From positions 1 through 64,000 of the forward strand of contig JAWKNY010000018.1 in assembly GCA_041391485.1 (NCBI GenBank): a stretch of DNA of 64,000 bases. The letters are read 5' to 3'. This DNA comes from JACKAF01 sp041391485. Its GTDB lineage: Bacteria > Bdellovibrionota > FAC87 > UBA2466 > JACKAF01. Shown here piece after piece: positions 9,031 to 15,866 of this stretch. Below the pieces are notes generated by a model that was not told where the DNA came from, did no database searches, and saw nothing but the letters and a program-made list of their open reading frames with translations. The stretch's first letter is position 1. Every line of letters begins with the position of its first letter. The translations under genes and the position numbers were made by a program.

Positions 9031-9375
9031 ATGGATAAACTGATCATTCCCAATTCTACCGTCTACCGAAACGTTTCCGACGAACTGGTGGTTATCCAGC
9101 TCGAAACAGGACGCTTCTACTACTTCACCTCAGACACTAAAGAATTCTTGGATTATTTTCAGCAGCCACGATCGCTGGATTTCTTGGACGGAGGGGACGA
9201 TCAGGAAGATCCTCAGTACCTGAAGGAATTCTGCAAGTTTCTTCTGGAGAAGAAGATTCTAGAAAAGAGCGAAGCTGCCGACGAAAGCCCTGCGCTCAAT
9301 GGCCGTCTTGCCAAACCGACTTTTCTACGTGAGGGCGAGAAGACGCTCGACGAAATTACGTTTCTTTGCCCTTAG
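9031..9375 (+). CDS. PqqD-like protein
   Basis: This 114-residue protein opens with STVYRNVSDELVVIQLETGRFYYFTSDTKEFLDYF. It resembles the winged-helix PqqD/RiPP-recognition fold, in which a beta hairpin about a ligand such as a peptide is followed by L-(D/N)-x-(T/S). In known systems PqqD-like domains hold a precursor peptide for modifying enzymes. The second half is charged and ends THDEITFLCP-like (TLDEITFLCP). It is probably the last gene of the plus-strand run from 5988 and overlaps the end of the convergent methyltransferase by four bases. No precursor peptide gene is evident beside it, so the ligand is open. Confidence 0.55.
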   Translation: MDKLIIPNSTVYRNVSDELVVIQLETGRFYYFTSDTKEFLDYFQQPRSLDFLDGGDDQEDPQYLKEFCKFLLEKKILEKSEAADESPALNGRLAKPTFLREGEKTLDEITFLCP

Positions 9376-10209
9376 GCCTTCTTTAGATGGAAAATCATTT
9401 TCGGAAGTGACGGATCCATCTTTTTTCCGTCCCAACTTCCCCAAATATCAATCACCTTGTAACCCGATTTAGTAAAGAGTTTGTGCCACTGTTGCAGGGG
9501 GAGAATCAACAGTCTGGTCTTCAAGAAGGTGTAGTCAAACAAGTTCCGAGTGATGGCATGCTCCCAAATCACCTCATTCTCGTTCTCCGCCGCCCGCGTT
9601 CGTCCCCATACTCGGTAGCGCTCGTCCTTCAATTCAAAGTCTTGGCTGTACTCCCACTTGTTCGCTTTCCAAAGTTCCGTTTGCTCCCAGTAGACGGGGT
9701 AATGGACGTCCACGTACATATCACCTTTGGAGTTGAGGTGGTTAGCAGATCGCTGAAGAGCCTGAAAGATCGAGTGCTCATCCGGTAAATGTTCCAAGCC
9801 ATTGTTGATGGAGAAAATCGCAATAAACTCCCGTCCAATTTGCATGTGCGAGATATCCTGCGGATAGATCTTAAACTTATGACTGGTTTCATGATCCAAA
9901 GCCTTTTTTCGGCGGCGAGCAATTTCGAGCATCGTCACAGACTTGTCGACCAAAGCAACTTCTCTTCCTTTTTCTAGAAGTCTCAGCGAAAAGCGCCCCG
10001 CGCCCCCGCCAAGTCGAGCACGGCTCCCGGTGCCTCTACCAAGTTGACGGCAAAATCCAGATCCCGATCGTCGCGACAAAATATTTCTTCGTAGAGATAA
10101 CCATGCCCATAGTCTCCCCCGTGAAAGACCATGTGCGAGTTTTCTCGCTCGGGGGTGTCACCATGTGGTTAAAAACGACTCGCCCTACTGCTTTTCGAAG
10201 TGATTCCAT
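9372..10209 (-). CDS. Class I SAM-dependent methyltransferase, frame broken twice
   Basis: The repaired protein starts at ATG 10209 (MESLRKAVGR). It then reads HMVFHGGDYGHGYLYEEIFCRDD, followed by the SAM motif I (VLDL-GGGAGRFSLRLLEKG), the acidic motif II VALVDKS and IFSINNGLEHLPDEHSI. The frame shifts near 10151-10155 (run of five G) and near 10002-10010 (C-rich run), so both breaks are at homopolymers. It would methylate a small molecule, sugar or peptide. It lies 30 bases after the S26-type peptidase on the same strand, so these two probably form an operon within the glycan/peptide locus. Confidence 0.7.
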
Positions 10210-10239
10210 GACAGTTGCTCTCTTAACGATGTGGTTGCA

Positions 10240-10701
10240 TCAAAAGCCAAGGTGCCGAAACGTATCGGTATGTCCCAACCAGGAGCGGTGTGGGCCAAAA
10301 CTTTTCTCGGCTCTTCTCAGTTTAACGCCCACAGACGACAGAAAAAGCCATTCATAGAGGCGCCACTGCAACAACGAGGCGGACGCCATCGCCAGGCTCG
10401 CAGCACGCAAGAACCAGCCGGAAGCGGGCCGTCCGTCCACTGTCTCCACCCATCCCAAAATTCGGTATGCCGGTACCCAGCCATCGGCATCAACATTGGC
10501 ATCACCCTTAATCAGGTACCAGTCCATGCCTTCAATCCGCTCTTTTCCAATGACTCGGTGGCAAACTTGGACGCGCGCGCCACAAAACACTACGAGATCT
10601 CCGAAGCCATACTTTGCCTTCGACTGCACGCGTAAAACCGCGCCGTTGGAGACTAGTGGCCAACCACTCCCACCGAGACTGATGAGTTCCATACTATTCA
10701 C
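10240..10701 (-). CDS. S24/S26-type signal peptidase-like protein
   Basis: The 153-residue protein shows the order of conserved boxes of S26-type peptidases. A catalytic-Ser box GGSGWPLV (S12) is in the place of S-M-x-P. Next comes a FGDLVVF strand and then VCHRVIG with H48 where bacterial LepB has Lys. LIKGDANVDAD closes the core. A His in place of Lys is the SipW/ER-type arrangement. There is no N-terminal membrane anchor; a weakly hydrophobic stretch near 85-115 could contact the membrane. In this setting it may process a secreted or modified peptide, or a dedicated protein. The gene probably shares an operon with the methyltransferase. Confidence 0.65.
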   Translation of the reverse strand: MNSMELISLGGSGWPLVSNGAVLRVQSKAKYGFGDLVVFCGARVQVCHRVIGKERIEGMDWYLIKGDANVDADGWVPAYRILGWVETVDGRPASGWFLRAASLAMASASLLQWRLYEWLFLSSVGVKLRRAEKSFGPHRSWLGHTDTFRHLGF

Positions 10702-10820
10702 GAAAAATTGCTAACGACCGGCTGAGGACCCAGCCCATCACTGACATCAAACGGCACACACCGTACCACCCAACCTCAACATCTTACCATAGAAAAGCTA
10801 AAAGGATTAAATGGCGCTCC

Positions 10821-10851
10821 TTGCGGATCCACGCTGGGCACGTGTTATAAT
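10821..10851 (+). promoter_or_regulatory. Candidate sigma-70 promoter for the ABC transporter genes
   Basis: A perfect TATAAT at 10846-10851 lies 37 bases before the ATG at 10889. TTGCGG at 10821-10826 could serve as the -35 box with a slightly long 19-base spacer. The position supports the start at 10889 rather than the longer frame from 10811. Confidence 0.5.
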
Positions 10852-10888
10852 TGTGGCGCTGCGGCGTTCTCCGGTTCCGCAGTTCTCT

Positions 10889-11539
10889 ATGGAAAATCTG
10901 CTCACTTTGCATTCAGTTTCCATGGGCTTTCCACGTGTGTGGAGGAAGCGAAGTTTAACCGGTTCTGCTGAGCGCGATAAGAACGACAGCCCGCTGCTCT
11001 TTTCGAATCTGAACTTCTCTATTCAATCAGGCGAGAGAGTCGCCGTCACCGGTCGCAACGGCGTAGGAAAAACCACGCTTCTAAAACTCTTAGCAGGGAT
11101 GCTCCATCCCACAAACGGCGAACTCAAACTGCAAGGGGTTCCTACCTGGAAACTCCCTAGAGAGAATTTTGGTCTCTCTCTCGGTACACGCCTCCTTTAC
11201 CCCGATCTCACGGGTTTTCAAAATCTGGCTTACACCGCCGCATTACTCGGAATTGAGGACAAAGAGATTGAAGCCCATGCACAGCAATGGGGAATCCAGA
11301 GTATCTGGCTGGACAACTTGGTGGAGACTTACTCAATGGGCCAACGTTCCTTGCTGGCCCTTGCGCGCGCGGCCTTCGGAACGCCGCGCCTTTTACTTTT
11401 GGATGAACCGACCGCGTATCTGGATGCAGTTCACAAAAAGCTCGTCGGCAAACAGCTGGTGAAACTGCCAGCTACGGTGGTCTACACAACCCAGGAGCCC
11501 GTCCCCGATCTGCCTTTTGACCGGGAAATAGCGTTATGA
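10889..11539 (+). CDS. ABC transporter ATP-binding protein
   Basis: The 216-residue nucleotide-binding domain contains a Walker A motif (GRNGVGKTT), a signature-like YSMGQRSLLALARA and a Walker B motif LLLLDEPTAYLD. The signature is degenerate (SMGQR for LSGGQ), as in many polysaccharide or peptide exporters. The start at 10889 (MENLLTLHSV) is chosen because a TATAAT lies 37 bases upstream and would fall inside the longer reading frame. The stop overlaps the start of the permease gene (ATGA), so the two subunits are translationally coupled. The substrate is probably the product of this locus. Confidence 0.85.
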   Translation: MENLLTLHSVSMGFPRVWRKRSLTGSAERDKNDSPLLFSNLNFSIQSGERVAVTGRNGVGKTTLLKLLAGMLHPTNGELKLQGVPTWKLPRENFGLSLGTRLLYPDLTGFQNLAYTAALLGIEDKEIEAHAQQWGIQSIWLDNLVETYSMGQRSLLALARAAFGTPRLLLLDEPTAYLDAVHKKLVGKQLVKLPATVVYTTQEPVPDLPFDREIAL

Positions 11540-12304
11540 AGAGCTTCTTCGCAATGGTGCGAAAAGAGGCACAAGTCCAAGCCCGACACCGCGGGGCTCT
11601 TTGGAGTCTACTCGTCGGTCCGCTTGTCAGTGTGGGGACGGTGACTGTCATTTATGCCGGCCTCTTCCGCTCGCCTGGGGGTCTCCAGCTGGGCGAAATG
11701 GCGATCCACAATTTCCTGCCCTTTGTTGATAGGTTTCCTCGGCCACGCCGCTCTCAACTCCGGCTACTGCGCCCTCTCTTCCAAAATCGTCGCCGAATGG
11801 GTGGGTGGGACGTTGCCACTTCTTTGGTGGGCGCCTCGCTCGCGCGTGAGTTTACTCTAACCTCTACAGCGTGGAATTGAGCAAATACCTTGTTATCTTA
11901 CTCATCACGCTGGAGCGTGCTCGTTACCCACTCGCCCGTCAGTTCCCCAGCTTGGGCGCCTGTTTCTCGGCCTCTCGCTCTTCCACCTTCTCGGTGTGGG
12001 CCTGGGGCTTCTGCGTACTCTTTTTTTTCTGAGCAATGAAGGCAAGGCCGATCTACTCGATCACGCCTTCTTACTTTTTACCTTCTCGGGATGCTTCTAT
12101 TTTCCCGAAAGTATTTTGCCAGGAACAGCTGTGAGATTTCTCGCTATCAACCCGGCGTTTGCACTCACTCACTTCATGCGTTCAGCAACACTGGACATTT
12201 TGGATCTCGCCGCTGCTTTGTCGGGTGCAGCTGTGATTTGGAGCGTTCTTTGGATTCTTTGGGGACGCTACCGGTTTAAGATTCTGGAGCGTTCGCTTGC
12301 ATGA
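11536..12304 (+). CDS. ABC-2 type permease, frame broken at least three times
   Basis: The pieces read in order as one hydrophobic protein. They are MKSFFAMVRKEAQVQARHR at the start, then IGFLGHAALNSGYCALSSKIVAEW near 11730, NLYSVELSKYLVILLIT near 11860-11910, and LFLGLSLFHLLGVGLGLLRTLFF onward to 12304. About six membrane segments result, as in ABC-2 permeases that export polysaccharides or peptides. Shifts fall near 11725, 11850 and 11960. The gene overlaps the ATP-binding subunit by four bases and the next membrane protein by four. Repeated indels could mean decay, but intact flanking genes make sequence error more likely. Confidence 0.6.
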
Positions 12305-13734
12305 AGACCCTCTCCCCAAGAAAAGCTTTTCTTTTCATCTTAGGAATCTACCTGCTCACCGCGGCCGGGCATATCGATACGATCGACGCGGATCCCTCTA
12401 TCGAAACCGCCTACGCCGTACTGGAGCATCAAAGTCTCGCGACGCACCCGGAACGCCCCGATCCGATGTTGTATAGAGCGACAGCCGCTGGGGAAGTCTC
12501 AAAAATGGGCTGGGTTCTGCCGGCCCTCTACGTGCCTTACATCGTTCTCGCCAAAGTCTTGGCTTTCTTTGTGTCTCTGCCCGAGCGTCTTCTTGCGGAA
12601 TTTTTCATCAGTTTTGTGAATGTTTTTATCACTCTCGGTATATTGATTCTCGTTTACACCCACCTAAGTTGGAGTGGCCACAAGAGCAGCCAAGCCCTTC
12701 TCATTTGCGTCATTCTGGGACTCGGGACGCTCCTCTTCCCCTACGCCAAGACCGCACACCGCGAACCCATCCAAGCGCTGCTTCTCACGGCGCTGGCAGT
12801 GGCTGTTTTGAACGACGCTAAAATCAAGCGAGCCGCTGGATTTTGGGTGGGACTGCTTGTGGCTCTCGGCTACTTGACCAAGATGGCGCTCTGGGTCCCC
12901 ATGCTCCCGCTTTCCGCGTTGTACTTAATAAGAACCAACCGTAAAAACCGCCTTTTGTTTTTGGTTTCTCCGTTACTCGCGGTGCTCCTGCAGGCTCTTA
13001 TCGCCCAGCATTATTTTGGATCCCCTTTGAAAAACGGCTACAGCAAGGAGGTTCTAACGCTTTCCTCACAAGTTTGGTCCACCCCCTTGGCGCGTGGCAT
13101 TTTTGAGCAATGGTTTTCTTGGGAGAGTGGGCTGCTGATTCACTGTCCCATCGTAATCCTCGCTTTGATTCTTTTTCTTGCGGATATGGCAAAGCAGCGT
13201 CGCCTCTCGACGAATGCGATCCTACTGATCGTTATCGCAGCTCAAACCTTGCTCTACGCCAGATGGTTCAGCCCTTCGGGGGGAGCAGCCCTAGGCCCTC
13301 GGTACCTGGTCGTCGTCTTGCCTCTTTTTGCGCTCCTACTTCCCCGTCAAGAGTGGCAGCTAAGCCCCTCCACCCAAATTCGTTTTTTTGTGCTGCTTCT
13401 TTTAAGCTGGTCTTTTTTCCAGCAGACGGTGAACGCAAGTGTGAAGCCCCAGCAGTACTGGTCCATGCGCGCCCTTTCCGACAAAGGTCTTCCTATGCCT
13501 CACTGGATGGCAAACATAGAATTATTTTTTCACAAATCCGAGGCAGGAACCGAACTCTATGATCCGGAAACTTTTGGAGGCGAAGGAAATGCCGTGGATT
13601 TACGAAGCTTCAAATCGCTTTCGGGACTCAACTACTGGTGGTTGCACGCGAGCCGACTCTGGACGGAAAATCAGCCGTTCCAAAAGAGCCTTCCAAAAAC
13701 CATAACCATAGGCCAAGTGCACCGCCGCGGTTAA
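12301..13734 (+). CDS. Polytopic membrane protein, probably GT-C-type glycosyltransferase
   Basis: The 477-residue protein has about ten hydrophobic segments. A conserved-looking first loop contains an acidic pair (GHIDTIDADPSIETAYAVLE) after the first helix, the position of the catalytic Asp in GT-C enzymes. A second polar loop is PYAKTAHREPIQALLL. Such enzymes use polyprenyl-phosphate sugars on the outer face of the inner membrane. The assignment rests on topology and context, not on a strong motif match. It starts within the end of the ABC permease gene (ATGA-type overlap). Its 3' end overlaps the convergent glycosyltransferase by 135 bases. Confidence 0.55.
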   Translation: MKTLSPRKAFLFILGIYLLTAAGHIDTIDADPSIETAYAVLEHQSLATHPERPDPMLYRATAAGEVSKMGWVLPALYVPYIVLAKVLAFFVSLPERLLAEFFISFVNVFITLGILILVYTHLSWSGHKSSQALLICVILGLGTLLFPYAKTAHREPIQALLLTALAVAVLNDAKIKRAAGFWVGLLVALGYLTKMALWVPMLPLSALYLIRTNRKNRLLFLVSPLLAVLLQALIAQHYFGSPLKNGYSKEVLTLSSQVWSTPLARGIFEQWFSWESGLLIHCPIVILALILFLADMAKQRRLSTNAILLIVIAAQTLLYARWFSPSGGAALGPRYLVVVLPLFALLLPRQEWQLSPSTQIRFFVLLLLSWSFFQQTVNASVKPQQYWSMRALSDKGLPMPHWMANIELFFHKSEAGTELYDPETFGGEGNAVDLRSFKSLSGLNYWWLHASRLWTENQPFQKSLPKTITIGQVHRRG

Positions 13735-14658
13735 GGGCGCTAAATAAAGACGCCGCCACCCAAGGCTTCGTATCTCGGTACCCGCCCCGAATAGAGCAAG
13801 CAAAGCCAGCGCTTGGTGCATGCCGGCGAGAGCGCCTAACCAGGGCCACTTACCGTGCCACATCAGAAGCAGTGCCAGAGGGTAGACCAGGGGCGGTACC
13901 AAAAACACAGCCGGTGAAGTCTGCCAGTGCAAAGCCATCTGCTGAAAGCGGCCGTAGCCGTAGGAGGCAATTTGCCGCAAGAAGGACAGAAGTTCCGTTC
14001 GACGGTGGTGGTATACAAATAGATCATCATCAAATACCGTCGCTAGATTTTTCTTACTGCAGAGATCTACAAAAGCATTTTCCTGGTTGCTGCGTAGTCC
14101 TTCCTCAAATCTCATCCAGCTCGGGATCCGCCGAATCGCAATGGCCAGGTTGCAAAACATGAGATCAAATTCCCCTGCATTTTTGCGGCTTACTGAAATC
14201 GCTCCGTAACGTCGACGCACCCAAGGGGCCGCAAACCAAGACGTCATGACGGCACCAAAGAGTTTTTGTTTCAACGTTGAATGAGGGGGTGTGAGGTTCG
14301 GGCCCCCTAATACACAAAGATCGGCATCGGTTTCGAATCGAAGCAGCGCCCGTTCGAAGAGCCGCTTGGGTACTTCCACATCATCATCCAAACAATAAAG
14401 GACTCTGCCTTTTGCGATCTCCAGGGAGTGGTTGCGGCAGCGCGATAAGCTGGAAGCGGGGGTGGCCTCCCACCGCAAGGCGGGATGGGAAAAACTTTTC
14501 AAGTACTCTACGGTACTCGGATCCCCGCCATTCACCAGCACTAGAACCTCGGCGTGGGGAGGAAGGCTCTGCAGGCAGCTGTTCAAGCAGCGCTTGAAAA
14601 GTTCCAGCCGACCGTGTGTCACAATGTTTACGGTGAGCTTGTAATTATCCTCTGGCAT
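13600..14658 (-). CDS. Family 2 glycosyltransferase with C-terminal membrane segments
   Basis: The 352-residue protein begins LTVNIVTHGRLELFKRCLNSCL, continues with ASSLSRCRNHSLEIAKGRVLYCLDDDVEVP (the DxD site) and has EEGLRSNQENAFVDLC, typical of GT2 enzymes. Two or three hydrophobic helices follow near residues 245-310, which would anchor it to the inner membrane. It is downstream of the HprK-like kinase on the same strand and overlaps its end by 14 bases, so the two are coupled. The convergent overlap with the gene on the plus strand is unusually long. Confidence 0.85.
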   Translation of the reverse strand: MPEDNYKLTVNIVTHGRLELFKRCLNSCLQSLPPHAEVLVLVNGGDPSTVEYLKSFSHPALRWEATPASSLSRCRNHSLEIAKGRVLYCLDDDVEVPKRLFERALLRFETDADLCVLGGPNLTPPHSTLKQKLFGAVMTSWFAAPWVRRRYGAISVSRKNAGEFDLMFCNLAIAIRRIPSWMRFEEGLRSNQENAFVDLCSKKNLATVFDDDLFVYHHRRTELLSFLRQIASYGYGRFQQMALHWQTSPAVFLVPPLVYPLALLLMWHGKWPWLGALAGMHQALALLALFGAGTEIRSLGWRRLYLAPLTAAVHLAYGYGFWKALLERLIFRPESARVQPPVVESRKRFEAS

Positions 14659-15625
14659 GAGCCACCAACCATTCCGCTGTCTTCTTTTCCGAATCTCTTC
14701 CGATAATATAGTGCTTGGTATGCCAGAACAAGCGGTGGGCGGCGCGCAACCGACTCCTCAAGATACCGACTTTGCTAAGAATGTCTCTCGGTGACAGACG
14801 CAAGTAGAGTTCCCAAATTTGCGGGGTTTCGTAGCCCAGCACAAGCCATTTCAGCAAAGGGACTAGAAACTGGTGCCGCGGTGCCGGGGCAATTCCTTCT
14901 TCCGGAGTCGTTTTTATCAGCCCGTAAATATCCTGCAAGCGCCCCGTTTTACCCACACGATCGCAAAAAGATTCCGATTCGAGCACATACTTGGTTTTGT
15001 TGCGAGCCCGTTTGAAGGCCCGTCCATGGACCCCCGCCGGCAGCTGCTCCAGAGCGATGCGCTGGGGAAAAGCGGACATTTCCCCCGAACGGTTGATGAG
15101 CGGTGTATCGTCTGAGTAGAAATAAAAACCGGAGTTTTGCAAAAGGCTCCACGCAAGCGTGCTTTTGCCGGTACCCGAGCTAGCCAGCACCACCGCACGG
15201 CGCTTTCCGGAGAACCCAAAACCATGCAACCGGTGCCAGCCCTGCTCGTCCAAACGCTCCCCCACGTAAGAAAGCAGTACGTAGTACAAAGCTTCGAAAG
15301 CCGCCTCAGTCTGCATCGACCAGATCTGCGCTTTTCTTTGTGCGTACCGATAACGAACGGCTACTTGGTCAAAAAAACATACCCGACGCTCATCCAGCGG
15401 CGATATAAATAAGGTAGAGCGTTGCGTTTTGAGAAGCGGTGTCCAGCCGCGCCGGTGCGAGGCCTGATTTAACTCCACCTCTAGCGAGTCGGCTTCCGCA
15501 CACGCCCCTTCTTCCGTGCAAAAGGCCGTGAAATCGTGTGCAATCGCGCGCCGTAACTCGTCCCACTCGCCACGGATTTGAACGGGAATGCCGCAAATAT
15601 TTAGCTGAGTCGCCAAGGCAGCCAT
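14645..15625 (-). CDS. HPr kinase-like P-loop protein
   Basis: The 326-residue protein has a Walker A motif at 149-156 (SSGTGKST) followed by FYFYSDDTPLI at 168-176, the layout of the HprK-type kinase domain. The usual N-terminal HPr kinase domain is absent and no HPr/PTS gene is nearby. Stand-alone HprK-like proteins of this kind are found in clusters with PqqD-like proteins, nucleotidyltransferases and glycosyltransferases, as here; their substrate is not established in general. It is probably first in a two-gene operon with the GT2 enzyme. ATP-dependent phosphorylation of a sugar, lipid or peptide of the locus is an inference. Confidence 0.7.
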   Translation of the reverse strand: MAALATQLNICGIPVQIRGEWDELRRAIAHDFTAFCTEEGACAEADSLEVELNQASHRRGWTPLLKTQRSTLFISPLDERRVCFFDQVAVRYRYAQRKAQIWSMQTEAAFEALYYVLLSYVGERLDEQGWHRLHGFGFSGKRRAVVLASSGTGKSTLAWSLLQNSGFYFYSDDTPLINRSGEMSAFPQRIALEQLPAGVHGRAFKRARNKTKYVLESESFCDRVGKTGRLQDIYGLIKTTPEEGIAPAPRHQFLVPLLKWLVLGYETPQIWELYLRLSPRDILSKVGILRSRLRAAHRLFWHTKHYIIGRDSEKKTAEWLVAHARG

Positions 15626-15755
15626 TGTACCACGCGCCCGTTTAGCATCTGGTGAGCTGTCAATCGCGTAGACGTCTCGAATACCCCCTCCGGCCCTGCC
15701 AAGCCACCCGACAAAAACACTCTAAGTCATTGTTTTCATGTGTCTTATGTGGGTT

Positions 15756-15774
15756 TGTAGACTGCCTGTCTACA
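15756..15774. repeat. Perfect 7-5-7 inverted repeat
   Basis: TGTAGAC and GTCTACA are separated by TGCCT, about 90 bases upstream of the large lipoprotein gene. The dyad could be an operator for that gene or a short hairpin. No T-run follows, so it does not look like a terminator. Confidence 0.4.
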
Positions 15775-15866
15775 CCCTGGCCCAAAGCTTGCAGCTCTTC
15801 TCAGTACGCACTTCACGTTTGTGGCGACCTTTGGTTTTGAGACTAGGAATCATCTAGGAGTTCGAC

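Noticed and set aside
10231..10635. 134-codon plus-strand ORF opposite the S26-like gene
   Set aside because: The minus-strand frame shows ordered peptidase boxes; the plus frame is of low complexity without a ribosome site.
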